The notes under the pieces: generated by a model
Told to the model about the DNA's origin: nothing
Database searches by the model: none
Seen by the model: only the letters and a program-made list of their open reading frames with translations
Source of the DNA: Vibrio chagasii
GTDB taxonomy: Bacteria; Pseudomonadota; Gammaproteobacteria; Enterobacterales; Vibrionaceae
Direction of reading: 5' to 3'
Assembly: GCA_041879415.1 (NCBI GenBank)
Contig: CP090851.1
Location: forward strand, 2,170,001 to 2,234,000
Length of the DNA: 64,000 bases
Shown: positions 29,623-39,373 of the stretch, in pieces
How the letters are laid out: every line of letters begins with the position of its first letter
How positions within the stretch are numbered: position 1 is the first letter of the stretch
Translations under genes and position numbers: made by a program

Positions 29623-30462
29623 ATGTCTATTACAACGTTTTCAAAAAAAGCATCCTTGGTTGATGAGCTGCCAATCAAAAAAATAGTCTCAATTCTGGGC
29701 TTAGCGATTTTAATCAATGGCTGTTCCTCGCAGAAACCAAGTGGCCGCTACGATATCGATTCAGATATTGCGCCTGATGCCCCTATCTCGGTCGAACATT
29801 TAGAGGACGCACACCCTCAATACGAACCCTACAGCCTAGGTGGTAACAGTGACTACACTCTGCGCGGTGAAGACTACAAAATCGTAAAGGAAACCGAAGG
29901 CTTCACCGAGAAAGGCAAAGCGTCTTGGTACGGCAAAAAATTTCATGGTCATTTGACATCGAATGGTGAGATTTACGACATGTATTCGATGTCGGCGGCA
30001 CACAAAACACTGCCTATTCCAAGTTATGTCAAAGTCACTAATACCGACAACAACAAAACAACGATTGTGCGTATTAATGATCGCGGCCCATTCCATAAAG
30101 GCCGAATCATTGACCTCAGTTATGCGGCGGCTTACAAGCTTGATGTCTTAAGGACAGGCACCGCAAATGTTGAGATTGAAGTGATCAAAGTGGCAATGCC
30201 AACTGATGCTAAAAAGAAGGCGGCTTTGCCACAATTTATTATTCAAGTCGCGACATCGCCACATGAAGACAGAACGGAGAAGTTAGCCAAAGATCTCAGC
30301 GAAAAGCTAGTAGTAGCAAGCTTCTTGCAGCCAAATGATGGTCAATACCGACTGATGCTTGGGCCATTTCATGACTATGCTCTGACTCAAGAGAAATTAG
30401 AACAGGTTAAACTGATGGGTTACCCTTCTGCTTATATCAAGAAACACACACTAACTCGCTAA
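29623..30462 (+). CDS. rlpA: Septal ring lipoprotein RlpA (lytic transglycosylase family)
   Basis: A 279-residue lipoprotein. The lipobox LINGC places the lipidated cysteine near residue 37, after an unusually long 20-residue n-region. A double-psi beta-barrel domain spans about 96-190 (KASWYGKKFHGHLTSNGE; RINDRGPFHKGR with the conserved Asp). A SPOR domain covers the last 75 residues, which binds denuded septal glycan. RlpA of Pseudomonas cleaves naked glycans; activity here is inferred. It lies 3 bp after rodA. Confidence 0.93.
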   Translation: MSITTFSKKASLVDELPIKKIVSILGLAILINGCSSQKPSGRYDIDSDIAPDAPISVEHLEDAHPQYEPYSLGGNSDYTLRGEDYKIVKETEGFTEKGKASWYGKKFHGHLTSNGEIYDMYSMSAAHKTLPIPSYVKVTNTDNNKTTIVRINDRGPFHKGRIIDLSYAAAYKLDVLRTGTANVEIEVIKVAMPTDAKKKAALPQFIIQVATSPHEDRTEKLAKDLSEKLVVASFLQPNDGQYRLMLGPFHDYALTQEKLEQVKLMGYPSAYIKKHTLTR

Positions 30463-30555
30463 TTAATCTGACAGTAACCTCTGGTAATCAGCGCTCTGGT
30501 GTGACAGAGTGATTCTGGTAAGATATGAATAGTTCACCAAATAATTGCATTCAAA

Positions 30556-31737
30556 ATGATTAAATCTAATAAACTTGTTAAAACGATTTTTGCTACTTCT
30601 GTTGCGCTTTCAGCAACAATAGCTACATCGTCATTCGCTGCTCCAATTGTTGTTCCTGATGCACCACAAATCGCCGCTAAAGGTTTTGTTCTGATGGATT
30701 ACCATTCAGGCAAAGTACTAGCAGAGAAAGAGATGAATACTCAACTTTCTCCAGCAAGTTTAACCAAGATGATGACGAGCTACGTAATCGGTCAAGAACT
30801 TGAGCGTGGTAACATCAACCTAAACGACGATGTTGTAATCAGTGAAAATGCTTGGGCTAAAAACTTCCCAGACTCATCTAAAATGTTCGTTGAAGTTGGC
30901 ACAACGGTTAAAGTTGAAGAACTGAACCGCGGTATCATCATTCAATCAGGTAACGATGCTTGTGTAGCAATGGCTGAGCACATTGCTGGCTCAGAAGACG
31001 CATTCGTTGACCTAATGAACGCATGGGCAAGCTCTATCGGCATGAAAGACACGCACTTTGCTAACGTGCACGGTCTAGACAACCCGAACCTATACTCAAC
31101 GCCTTACGATATGGCACTGCTTGGTCAGGCGCTAATTCGTGACGTACCTGATGAGTACCGCATCTACTCACAGAAAAAATTCACATACAACGGCATCACC
31201 CAATACAACCGTAATGGTCTGTTGTGGGACAAGAGCATGAACGTTGATGGCATTAAAACAGGCCACACAAGCAATGCAGGTTACAGCCTAGTAAGCTCAG
31301 CAACAGAAGGCAAAATGCGCCTAGTTGCGGTTGTGATGGGTACTAAGAATGCAAACGCTCGTAAAACAGAAAGCAAAAAGCTACTTAGCTACGGCTTCCG
31401 CTTCTTCGAAACAGTGGCACCACACACTGCTGGTGAAACTTTCGTAGAAGAGAAAATCTGGATGGGTAGTAAAGACACGGTAGCGCTAGGTGTTGACGAA
31501 GATACCTTCGTAACTCTGCCTCGCGGCCAAGCTAAAGACCTTAAAGCAAGCTTTGTACTTGAGAAAGAGCTAGAAGCGCCAATCAACAAGGGTGATGTTG
31601 TTGGTAAACTTTTCTACCAAGTTGATGGTGAAGACGTTGCGGAATACCCATTACTAGCACTTGAAGACGTAGAGCAAGGCAGCCTATTTAGCCGCCTATG
31701 GGATTATCTAGTACTGCTATTCAAAGGCTTGTTCTAA
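30556..31737 (+). CDS. dacA: D-alanyl-D-alanine carboxypeptidase (PBP5/6)
   Basis: A 393-residue class C PBP trimming the terminal D-Ala of pentapeptides. A signal peptide is cleaved near SFA-AP (residue 28). Motifs are SLTK at 68-71, SGN in IQSGNDACVAM and KTG in GIKTGHTSNAG. A C-terminal beta domain is followed by an amphipathic membrane anchor (SRLWDYLVLLFKGLF). It ends the wall-synthesis run that starts with mrdA. Confidence 0.97.
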   Translation: MIKSNKLVKTIFATSVALSATIATSSFAAPIVVPDAPQIAAKGFVLMDYHSGKVLAEKEMNTQLSPASLTKMMTSYVIGQELERGNINLNDDVVISENAWAKNFPDSSKMFVEVGTTVKVEELNRGIIIQSGNDACVAMAEHIAGSEDAFVDLMNAWASSIGMKDTHFANVHGLDNPNLYSTPYDMALLGQALIRDVPDEYRIYSQKKFTYNGITQYNRNGLLWDKSMNVDGIKTGHTSNAGYSLVSSATEGKMRLVAVVMGTKNANARKTESKKLLSYGFRFFETVAPHTAGETFVEEKIWMGSKDTVALGVDEDTFVTLPRGQAKDLKASFVLEKELEAPINKGDVVGKLFYQVDGEDVAEYPLLALEDVEQGSLFSRLWDYLVLLFKGLF

Positions 31738-31826
31738 GTAATTCCAAGGTTTTGTTCTAAACAAAATCTAAACTTGCTAGAAAGCTAACCTAATGAGTAA
31801 GTTCATTATTTACTCTTTAGCGAAAC

Positions 31827-31852
31827 AAAAGCCGCCATGTGCGGCTTTTGTG
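31827..31852 (+). terminator. Terminator after dacA
   Basis: A 9-bp stem (AAAAGCCGC / GCGGCTTTT) with loop CATGT, then GTGG; the T tract is within the stem. Confidence 0.75.
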
Positions 31853-31972
31853 GATCTTGAGTTCAATGATAATTACACGTAATATTCCGCCTTATTACTC
31901 GAGTCTACTGACCGAACACGCTTTTTATCGACTTCCGCCAATTTGCGAGAGTCTAGCCTTTTGGAGCTAATC

Positions 31973-32248
31973 ATGAACATCAATTCTGATGCAAAACTAA
32001 AAGACCTCTTAGAGTTCCCTTGTTCATTCACTTACAAAGTAATGGGCCACGCTAAGCCAGAACTGACTGAACTAGTGCTAGAAGTGATCCAGCGTCATGC
32101 TCCTGGTGACTACAGCCCAACACTAAAACCAAGTGCAAAGGGTAACTACCACTCTGTTTCTATCAACATCACTGCGACTTCAATTGAGCAGGTGGAAACG
32201 CTATACAAAGAACTAGGCGAGATCGAAATCGTTCGTATGGTTCTGTAA
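31973..32248 (+). CDS. ybeD: UPF0250/DUF493 protein YbeD
   Basis: A 91-residue alpha/beta protein of the DUF493 (YbeD) family with an ACT-like fold. The central [17 protein letters not shown] and the end EIEIVRMVL are typical. ATG 31973 is chosen for its TTGGAG ribosome-binding site; an ATG 30 bp upstream is in frame but poorly supported. It sits between dacA and lipB as in E. coli. Function unknown. Confidence 0.93.
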   Translation: MNINSDAKLKDLLEFPCSFTYKVMGHAKPELTELVLEVIQRHAPGDYSPTLKPSAKGNYHSVSINITATSIEQVETLYKELGEIEIVRMVL

Positions 32249-32264
32249 TCCTCGATTACGCATG

Positions 32265-32296
32265 AAAAACAGCGGCTTATTGCCGCTGTTTTTGTT
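32265..32296 (+). terminator. Terminator after ybeD
   Basis: Stem AAACAGCGGC / GCCGCTGTTT, with loop TTATT, embedded in A5 and T5 runs. Confidence 0.85.
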
Positions 32297-32443
32297 TAGA
32301 GCACCTTATGGTGGTCAAATTCATTCAACTTAATTTTAAATAAACACAAAGAAAGTTGAAAAACCTTGCAGTCCATCTGTAGTTAGAATCATGTTTCGCG
32401 TTTATAATGCGTTCACTTTATTAATCCTTGAGGGAGTGCCGCT

Positions 32444-33103
32444 TTGCAAAATAAGCTAATCGTAAAAAAATTAGGCCGTCAGGATTACGAACCTGTATGG
32501 AAAGCCATGCATAAGTTCACAGACGAACGCACAGAAGAAGACGCAGACCAAGTATGGTTGGTTGAACACAACCCCGTCTTCACTCAAGGACAAGCAGGCA
32601 AAGCTGAGCATGTGTTAAATGCTGGCGATATCCCTGTGATACAAAGCGATCGCGGTGGCCAGGTGACTTACCATGGCCCAGGTCAGTTAGTTGCTTACTT
32701 TCTGATTAACATCCGCCGCAAGAAATTCGGAGTGCGCGATTTGGTTACTCATATCGAGAACCTCGTAATCAACACTCTGAAAGCTTACAATATAGATTCA
32801 GCTGCCCGACCTGACGCTCCTGGTGTTTATGTCGATGGCAAGAAAATCTGTTCACTCGGATTACGTATTCGACGTGGCTGCTCATTCCACGGGCTAGCAT
32901 TGAACGTCGATATGGACCTGTCTCCATTCTTGCGCATTAACCCATGTGGTTACCAAGGTATGGAAATGGCACAGGTAAGCCAACTTGGCGGACCAAGTGA
33001 ATTAGAGAACGTTGAGCAACAGTTAATACAAGAGCTCGTAGAGCTGCTCGGCTATGACCAAGTAGACATTCAAGCCACCAGTAACATTACAGCAGAAGCA
33101 TAA
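32444..33103 (+). CDS. lipB: Octanoyltransferase LipB
   Basis: A 219-residue enzyme that moves octanoate from ACP to the lipoyl domains of 2-oxoacid dehydrogenases and GcvH. The signature [16 protein letters not shown] is near residues 70-85. The catalytic pair is Lys134 ([11 protein letters not shown]) and Cys168 (INPCGYQGM). The start is TTG at 32444, preceded by a GAGGGAG ribosome-binding site. It lies 4 bp before lipA. Confidence 0.97.
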   Translation: MQNKLIVKKLGRQDYEPVWKAMHKFTDERTEEDADQVWLVEHNPVFTQGQAGKAEHVLNAGDIPVIQSDRGGQVTYHGPGQLVAYFLINIRRKKFGVRDLVTHIENLVINTLKAYNIDSAARPDAPGVYVDGKKICSLGLRIRRGCSFHGLALNVDMDLSPFLRINPCGYQGMEMAQVSQLGGPSELENVEQQLIQELVELLGYDQVDIQATSNITAEA

Positions 33104-33107
33104 AATC

Positions 33108-34073
33108 ATGAGCAAACCAATCCAAATGGAAAAAGGCGTTAAATATCGTGACGCTGACAAAATGGCATTAATTCCCGTAAAGAATATGCCTGCTGAACAG
33201 AAAGAAGTGCTACGTAAGCCAGAATGGATGAAGATTAAACTTCCTTCAGACAGCCATCGTATCCAAGAAATCAAATCAGCAATGCGCAAAAACAACCTGC
33301 ACTCAGTTTGTGAAGAAGCGTCTTGCCCTAACCTAGCCGAGTGTTTCAACCACGGTACGGCAACGTTTATGATTCTTGGCGCTATCTGTACACGTCGCTG
33401 CCCGTTCTGTGATGTTGCCCATGGTCGTCCTGTTGCTCCTGAAGCAGAAGAGCCGAAGAAACTGGCGAAGACAATTCAAGACATGAAACTGAAGTATGTA
33501 GTAATCACTTCAGTTGACCGTGATGACTTGCGTGACGGTGGTGCTAAACACTTTGCAGACTGTAACCGTGAGATCCGCGAGCTAAACCCAAACATTCGTA
33601 TCGAAACGCTGGTTCCAGACTTCCGCGGTCGTATGGACGTTGCACTTGAACTACTGAAAGACAATCCACCAGATGTTTTCAACCACAACCTAGAGACAGC
33701 GCCACGCCTATACCGTAAAGCGCGTCCAGGTGCGAACTATAAGTGGTCTCTTGATCTACTGAAGAAGTTTAAAGAGCAGCACCCAGACATCCCAACAAAG
33801 TCTGGCGTAATGATGGGCCTTGGTGAAACCAAAGAAGAGATCATTCAAGTACTGAAAGACCTTCGTGAGCACGGCGTAACTATGCTGACTCTTGGTCAAT
33901 ACCTAGCACCAAGCCGTCACCACTTACCAGTAGAACGCTATGTGCCGCCTTCAGAGTTCGACGAGCTAAAAGAGATTGCTCTTGAGCTAGGCTTCACTCA
34001 CGCAGCATGTGGTCCGTTTGTACGTTCTTCTTACCATGCAGACTTGCAAGCACAAGGTATGGAAATCAAGTAA
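33108..34073 (+). CDS. lipA: Lipoyl synthase LipA
   Basis: A 321-residue radical-SAM enzyme inserting two sulfurs into protein-bound octanoate. The auxiliary cluster cysteines are 68, 73 and 79; the radical-SAM cysteines are 94, 98 and 101 in CTRRCPFC. These match the E. coli numbering. The C-terminal RSSYHAD holds the conserved Ser that ligates the auxiliary cluster. Confidence 0.98.
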   Translation: MSKPIQMEKGVKYRDADKMALIPVKNMPAEQKEVLRKPEWMKIKLPSDSHRIQEIKSAMRKNNLHSVCEEASCPNLAECFNHGTATFMILGAICTRRCPFCDVAHGRPVAPEAEEPKKLAKTIQDMKLKYVVITSVDRDDLRDGGAKHFADCNREIRELNPNIRIETLVPDFRGRMDVALELLKDNPPDVFNHNLETAPRLYRKARPGANYKWSLDLLKKFKEQHPDIPTKSGVMMGLGETKEEIIQVLKDLREHGVTMLTLGQYLAPSRHHLPVERYVPPSEFDELKEIALELGFTHAACGPFVRSSYHADLQAQGMEIK

Positions 34074-34097
34074 GCGATTACTTATCTCCTCAGTTTC

Positions 34098-34129
34098 AAA
34101 GGCGCATCCTCTCGGGGATGCGCCTTTTT
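34098..34129 (+). terminator. Terminator after lipA
   Basis: A 12-bp stem (AAAGGCGCATCC / GGATGCGCCTTT) with loop TCTCGG, then T tract. Confidence 0.9.
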
Positions 34130-34167
34130 CTTATCAAAAAACCGTAACGTTGCCATTCAGATACAAC

Positions 34168-34197
34168 AAAGCCGCTCTATGAGAGCGGCTTTTTTAA
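34168..34197. terminator. Bidirectional terminator between lipA and the NSS transporter
   Basis: An 11-bp stem (AAAGCCGCTCT / AGAGCGGCTTT) with loop ATG. T run to the right; A-rich to the left gives weaker support for the minus-strand transporter. Confidence 0.8.
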
Positions 34198-34240
34198 ATT
34201 CAGATGTCTAGACAATAGACAAGCAAACAATAATGGCTAA

Positions 34241-35602
34241 TTAGCCGAAAGAAGCCCAGATAACCGTTGCCACTAAGATTGGGCACACGAACTTCACATA
34301 CATCGGCCAAATCTTACCAAACCAGCCAAGTTGAAAATCAGGGCAACCTTGCTCAAGTTCTTTTACTTTTGACGCTCGACCCCACACCCATCCACCAAAT
34401 AGGCAGAACATCAATGCGGCAACGGGTTGCAGGTACTGTGTCGCAATCATCGCAACCATGCCAAACATCGCAGCAAAGTTGTAAACAATCACCACACTAA
34501 ACAGCGCAATAGCACCACCAATCACCCAACTTGTTGACGTACGTTTAGTATTGAAGCGCTCACTCACTAACGCTACCGGGCCTTCTAACATTGAGATAGA
34601 AGACGTCAACGCAGCAATGGTTAGCAACAAGAAGAAAACAATTGCGAAGATCTGACCAAGTACACCTAAGCTATCAAACATCAAAGGTAGAACCGTGAAC
34701 ACTAGCGTGTCAGAACTTAACAGCGAGCCATCTTCTGCATAGATTTGTACGCCTTTTTGCATCGCAACAAACATTGCAGGCATTACCACTAAACCAGCAA
34801 TAAAAGCCACTGCGGTATCAACCAGCGTCACGTTCATTGCCATTTTGGGCAGGTTTTCTTTTTTACTTAAGTAAGATCCATAAACCAACATTGAACAGCC
34901 ACCAATCGTTAGCGAGAAGAAGCCTTGGCCCATCGCTGCTAGAATCAGTTTTCTGTCCCACACCTTTTCAAAATCAGGCACTAGGTAATGCTTTAAGCCT
35001 TCCATTGCACCAGCTTGAGTCATGATGTACACGAACAATAAGCCGAACAAAACAAACAGTGCTGGCATTAAGCGCGTCGACCACTTCTCGATACCTTGCT
35101 TAACACCGCCCTGTACAATAAGAATGGTCAGTACGTAGAACGCTACAGTACCAAATACATTACGCTCAACACTGAAGCCTTTGAACCAATCAGCCGCCGC
35201 CTCTAGACCAATAAGATCAGCGACTGCACCAATTAGGAAGCAGATCAACCAGCCACCAACAATGCTGTAAAAAGCCAATACGGCACTTGGGACACTTAAC
35301 CCAATCCAACCGACAAATTCACCGACTTTCTTTCCTAGAGGGTTACTCGTTAGTGAACGCATGCTATCAACTGGGTTGGCTTGACCATGACGACCAATCG
35401 CCATTTCAACCACCAGCATAGGGAACGCAACCACGAAAATCATGATTAGGTAAACAAGTAGGAAGGCGCCACCGCCATTGCTTGCTACTTGAGTCGGAAA
35501 ACCCCAAATATTACCCAAGCCAACAGCAGCACCAGCCGCAGCTAAAATAAAGCCTAAACGAGAACTAAACAGCTCTCTTGAAGAGGAAGATTGTTGGTCC
35601 AT
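34241..35602 (-). CDS. Sodium-dependent NSS-family transporter
   Basis: A 453-residue, 11-12 helix neurotransmitter:sodium symporter homologue (LeuT fold). TM1 is unwound around the conserved GLGNIWGFP-QVASNGGGAFLLVYL pattern (near residues 21-45), which binds sodium and substrate. GGCSMLVYGSYL near residue 237 corresponds to the TM6 region. The substrate is probably an amino acid or similar compound, but it cannot be read from the sequence. It is a single gene flanked by terminators and makes sense in a sodium-driven marine cell with NQR. Confidence 0.92.
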   Translation of the reverse strand: MDQQSSSSRELFSSRLGFILAAAGAAVGLGNIWGFPTQVASNGGGAFLLVYLIMIFVVAFPMLVVEMAIGRHGQANPVDSMRSLTSNPLGKKVGEFVGWIGLSVPSAVLAFYSIVGGWLICFLIGAVADLIGLEAAADWFKGFSVERNVFGTVAFYVLTILIVQGGVKQGIEKWSTRLMPALFVLFGLLFVYIMTQAGAMEGLKHYLVPDFEKVWDRKLILAAMGQGFFSLTIGGCSMLVYGSYLSKKENLPKMAMNVTLVDTAVAFIAGLVVMPAMFVAMQKGVQIYAEDGSLLSSDTLVFTVLPLMFDSLGVLGQIFAIVFFLLLTIAALTSSISMLEGPVALVSERFNTKRTSTSWVIGGAIALFSVVIVYNFAAMFGMVAMIATQYLQPVAALMFCLFGGWVWGRASKVKELEQGCPDFQLGWFGKIWPMYVKFVCPILVATVIWASFG

Positions 35603-35836
35603 ATTGCTCGCACAAAGAATCAGTGAACTAGTTGAGAAGTACAGTAATAAAAAGCAATGATAGACACAACCAATAAATGAACAATTCTCTAATTTTTACA
35701 ATCAATACGATATTTAGAACCACAAAATTAACAAAATTCCAGTTCGATAATTTTTCACAAGCAGATATATAAGAATTATCAGTCTACACCATCATCAAAT
35801 CGGATACTGATCCGTTGGGCAAATGCTATAAACAAA

Positions 35837-35858
35837 AAGAGCACCAACTGGTGCTCTT
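35837..35858 (-). terminator. Terminator after the YggN-like gene
   Basis: A 10-bp stem (AAGAGCACCA / TGGTGCTCTT) with loop AC. Read on the minus strand it runs into TTTTGTTT. Confidence 0.8.
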
Positions 35859-35880
35859 GCTATTCATCACTAGACTCGAA

Positions 35881-36657
35881 TTAAATCGTGAATACTTGAT
35901 AATCTTTTAGGTTCGGAATGATTTCATGTAGCTCTTGCTCTTGTTCTGCCATCTCATCAAGAGAATCACAGAACTCAGCGCTTTCTTCTTCCATCTGCTT
36001 AGCATGCTGCTTCATTCGCTCTTCAACTTTCAGCTTGAGTTCAGCCATGCTGTCTGTCAATTCCGTCAGGTTGAGTCCGCCTTCTTGCTTCATCTTTTCT
36101 GACATGGCATTAAAAGCACTAGAGATAAACTCTTGGTTAAAGATCTCTTTAGCCTTTTCGAAATCTTCAGACCAACCATTGGCCATCGACTCAAAGCTGT
36201 CTGCTGGCAAAACCAGCTCACCATCTTTGTAGTAACGGGCTTCTAGGTCTGCGAAGAACGTTTTCATCGACTCTTTTACGTTATCAAACGATTCTGGAGA
36301 GTCCAAGCTGACAGCAATATCGTCAATCACATCATTGGCTAATGCGAGACTTTCGCTTGCCATCTGCTTAGCTCGCGGTATGTACTCACTCATACTCTCG
36401 CGATATTTTTCAATCGCCGCTTGTTGGTCAGCGTCAAGCTCAACTTTCTCGCCATGGATATAGAGATCGTTGTTATCATCAAATACGGCTGTATCACCAT
36501 TTACCTGATGAATTTCGACTTTTTGGTCATCGATTCGCAACTCATTCTTCAAATCAACTCGACATTGAGCTGCAAATGTTGGCAGGCTCACAACAGAGAT
36601 CGCCGCTGTTAACGATGCAATTAATACACTGTTTTTCATAGATACATTGCTTTTCAT
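35881..36657 (-). CDS. YggN-like periplasmic protein (DUF2884)
   Basis: A 258-residue secreted protein. A signal peptide of about 29 residues (two possible starts, M1 or M7) ends near TFA-AQ. A short beta-rich N-terminus (VEIHQVNGDTAVFDDNNDLYIHGE) is followed by long helical, acidic, coiled-coil-like segments to residue 245. This matches the DUF2884/YggN family, of unknown function. Two cysteines (in AAQCRVD and AEFCDSL) could form a disulfide in the periplasm. Confidence 0.8.
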   Translation of the reverse strand: MKSNVSMKNSVLIASLTAAISVVSLPTFAAQCRVDLKNELRIDDQKVEIHQVNGDTAVFDDNNDLYIHGEKVELDADQQAAIEKYRESMSEYIPRAKQMASESLALANDVIDDIAVSLDSPESFDNVKESMKTFFADLEARYYKDGELVLPADSFESMANGWSEDFEKAKEIFNQEFISSAFNAMSEKMKQEGGLNLTELTDSMAELKLKVEERMKQHAKQMEEESAEFCDSLDEMAEQEQELHEIIPNLKDYQVFTI

Positions 36658-36745
36658 AACATCCTCTCATCAATCTGCCAGATTACTATACCCCGAGTTT
36701 ATGCTTCTTTGTCAGAGCAAGGTTTTATATCAATTCACTCAGAGC

Positions 36746-37219
36746 TCAATCAATAGAAACCACTTCATAACAAAACGGTTTATCAGCGACGCTAAACTCA
36801 ATCTCGTCGCCGACTTCTTTCCCCATAAGAGCGCGACCAAACGGCGCATTCGACGTCACTATAGATAACTCATTACCGTTCCAGGTAACAGACAGCCCAC
36901 CGACTCTTGGCCCCATGAAAAAATGCTTATATTGATCGTGCTCGTCAATCACTACAACGTAGCTACTCACTGTTACCTTCTCACTATCCCGCAAAACTAG
37001 GTTTCGGTAACACTGAATATCATCTTCGCACTCTTGCACCCTAACCGCTTGTCCGTGAGCAAGGTACGAGGCTTCTAACGCCAACGTATCGTACTTGTGT
37101 TCAGGTACCGTCTCTTCATCAGTCGCAGCATCAATGGCGCGTTGTGTAGCGGACTGCGCGATACGTAATCGGGATTCAAGTTGCTCTATGATTGTTTGGC
37201 GGAGCTCAGACTTATTCAT
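36746..37219 (-). CDS. GreA/GreB-like transcription elongation factor homologue
   Basis: A 157-residue protein with the Gre layout: an N-terminal helical hairpin (residues 1-75) and a C-terminal FKBP-like domain (from about 78, including YKHFFMGPRVGGLSV and SNAPFGRALMGKEVGDEIEF). That last stretch is the typical Gre/Rnk signature. The hairpin tip (DEETVPEHKYD) does not clearly keep the paired acidic residues with which GreA and GreB stimulate RNA cleavage, so it may bind RNA polymerase for another purpose. The canonical greA and greB are expected elsewhere. ATG start at 37219. Confidence 0.8.
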   Translation of the reverse strand: MNKSELRQTIIEQLESRLRIAQSATQRAIDAATDEETVPEHKYDTLALEASYLAHGQAVRVQECEDDIQCYRNLVLRDSEKVTVSSYVVVIDEHDQYKHFFMGPRVGGLSVTWNGNELSIVTSNAPFGRALMGKEVGDEIEFSVADKPFCYEVVSID

Positions 37220-37364
37220 ACTATTGGGGTGCTTTTCTATAGGAGCTACAGAATAGAATTAGGTACAATCAGGTGCAAGAGATTTGATACCTCAAGAGAC
37301 GCTATCGTCAACCAACGCTTGCTTTAGCATCAAGACAACACTTATTAATTCAGGTAGAACACAA

Positions 37365-39299
37365 ATGATTGAGCAGAAGCTAAAACAAGTATTCGGATTC
37401 GATTCACTGAGAAACGGACAGAAGCAAGTCATTGATAATGTTCTATCTGGTCACTCGACAGCCGCGATATTCCCGACAGGTTCAGGCAAATCACTCTGTT
37501 ATCAGCTACCCGCTTTAGAGTTGCCCCACCTTACCTTAGTGATATCGCCACTGCTCGCCTTGATGAAAGACCAACTCGCGTTCCTACACAGTAAGGGCAT
37601 CAACGCGGCTGCAATTGAATCGAGCCAAGACAGACAAACCACCCAGCAAGTGATGCAATCCGTACGCAACGGCGACACAAAGATCCTGATGATCTCAGTC
37701 GAGCGACTGAAAAACGAACGCTTTCGCCAGTTTATTTCCCAAGTGCCTATCTCGTTACTTGTGGTCGACGAAGCGCACTGTATCTCGGAATGGGGCCACA
37801 ACTTCAGACCAGACTACCTCAAGCTGCCTCAATATCAAAAACAGCTCAATATTCCACAGGTACTGCTGCTCACAGCGACCGCCACAACATCTGTTATTCA
37901 AGATATGAAGTCGAAATTCGATATCGATAAAGATCGTGTTGTGGTCACGGGCTTCTATCGTCAAAACCTCGACCTATCTATTCAGCCATGCGAACAAGCT
38001 AACAAGTTAGAAAGCTTGTGTAATGTGGTCAACCAAGCGGCGCAAGCACCCACCATTGTCTATGTTACTCTGCAGCAAACGGCAGAAATGGTTGCTCAAC
38101 AGCTCCGTAATGCCGGGGTTAACGCTGTGGCTTATCACGCCGGTCTTAAACCAGAAAATAGAGATGCCATCCAACAACAATTCATGAATGATGACGTGCA
38201 CTGTATTGTGGCGACGATTGCATTTGGTATGGGTGTGGACAAATCAAATATCCGCCGAGTGATTCATTTTGACTTACCAAAATCGATAGAGAACTACTCA
38301 CAAGAGATAGGAAGAGCTGGCCGTGATGGACAAGCTTCTGAGTGTATTTTACTAGCTAACAAACATGGCTTGAGCACACTTGAGAACTTCGTGTTTGGCG
38401 ATACACCGGACAACATATCCATCCAAGCCGTATTGAGAGAGATCTACGAAAACCAAAACATTGGGCCATCTGGTGCCAATCAATGGGAAATCATGCTTAA
38501 CCAACTTTCGCGTGAATCTAACATTCGCCAGCTGCCGCTTAAAACACTGCTGGTTTACCTCGAAATTGAAGGTGTGATTGAGCCGAAGTACAGCTACTTT
38601 GCGGACTACAAATTTAAGTTCATTCGCCCTAAACAGCAGATCTGCGAGCAATTCCAAGGCGAACGTCGTAACTTTGTTGAAGCGATCTTCCAGTGTTCTC
38701 CGCAAGCGAGAGTTTGGTGTCAAGTCGACTTCGAAGCACTTTGGACTCACTTCCAAGCTGACCGTCAACGCGTGATTGCCGCTATCGATTACTTTAATGA
38801 ACAGGGCTGGATTGAGTTGGAAAGTAAACAGATCACCGATGTTTACGCGATCCACAATACTTCTGAAGAGATGATGCTGTTGTCTGAGCGACTTACAGAG
38901 TTGTTTAAAGCAAAAGAGAATAGCGAGATAAATCGTCTCAATCAAATGCTGAGCTTCTTTGAGGCTGACTCCTGCCTAAGCTCGCGCCTAGCAAGCTACT
39001 TTGCAGACAACGAAGCGCCAAAAGCCTGCGGTCACTGCTCCGTATGCCGCGGTCAAGTAGCAACCTTGCCAAGCGTTGATGTTGAATCAGTCGATGATGA
39101 AACAGTCATGACATGGATTCATGAGTTTATTTCTGCAAGCCAACAACTGATAACCGATGAAGCCATCACTCGTTTTCTTTGTGGAATCGCCACACCACTT
39201 TCGACCAAGCTTAAAGCAAGCAAAATGGCTGGCTACGGAAAGTTAGAGCAACAACCTTTCGCCGACACCTTAGCGCGCGTAAAACAGCTTCCAAGATAA
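37365..39299 (+). CDS. RecQ-family ATP-dependent DNA helicase
   Basis: A 644-residue superfamily 2 helicase. Walker A is PTGSGKSLCYQ around residues 38-47, Walker B is DEAH at 135-138 followed by the RecQ aromatic loop ISEWGHNFRPDY, and motif VI is QEIGRAGRDG near 336. A zinc-binding subdomain is suggested by the late cysteines in ACGHCSVCRG near residue 563. That position is much later than in E. coli RecQ, so the region between helicase core and zinc site is enlarged, and no HRDC domain is evident. It is likely a second RecQ-type helicase beside canonical recQ. ATG 37365 is preferred over an upstream in-frame start at 37284. Confidence 0.88.
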   Translation: MIEQKLKQVFGFDSLRNGQKQVIDNVLSGHSTAAIFPTGSGKSLCYQLPALELPHLTLVISPLLALMKDQLAFLHSKGINAAAIESSQDRQTTQQVMQSVRNGDTKILMISVERLKNERFRQFISQVPISLLVVDEAHCISEWGHNFRPDYLKLPQYQKQLNIPQVLLLTATATTSVIQDMKSKFDIDKDRVVVTGFYRQNLDLSIQPCEQANKLESLCNVVNQAAQAPTIVYVTLQQTAEMVAQQLRNAGVNAVAYHAGLKPENRDAIQQQFMNDDVHCIVATIAFGMGVDKSNIRRVIHFDLPKSIENYSQEIGRAGRDGQASECILLANKHGLSTLENFVFGDTPDNISIQAVLREIYENQNIGPSGANQWEIMLNQLSRESNIRQLPLKTLLVYLEIEGVIEPKYSYFADYKFKFIRPKQQICEQFQGERRNFVEAIFQCSPQARVWCQVDFEALWTHFQADRQRVIAAIDYFNEQGWIELESKQITDVYAIHNTSEEMMLLSERLTELFKAKENSEINRLNQMLSFFEADSCLSSRLASYFADNEAPKACGHCSVCRGQVATLPSVDVESVDDETVMTWIHEFISASQQLITDEAITRFLCGIATPLSTKLKASKMAGYGKLEQQPFADTLARVKQLPR

Positions 39300-39310
39300 C
39301 TCTAAACGAT

Positions 39311-39346
39311 AAAAACCGACTAGGCCGCAAAGCTAAGTCGTTTTTT
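39311..39346. terminator. Possible shared terminator between the RecQ-like gene and dinB
   Basis: An imperfect stem with bulges (AAAACCGACTAG versus CTAAGTCGTTTT), A-rich on the left and T-rich on the right, between convergent genes. Confidence 0.45.
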
Positions 39347-39373
39347 ATGAAAAGCACTCGCCAATCTCTGTCT

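Noticed and set aside
34241..35602. Horizontal acquisition of the NSS transporter
   Set aside because: Codon use and base composition look like the neighbours, with normal terminators around it; no mobility genes.
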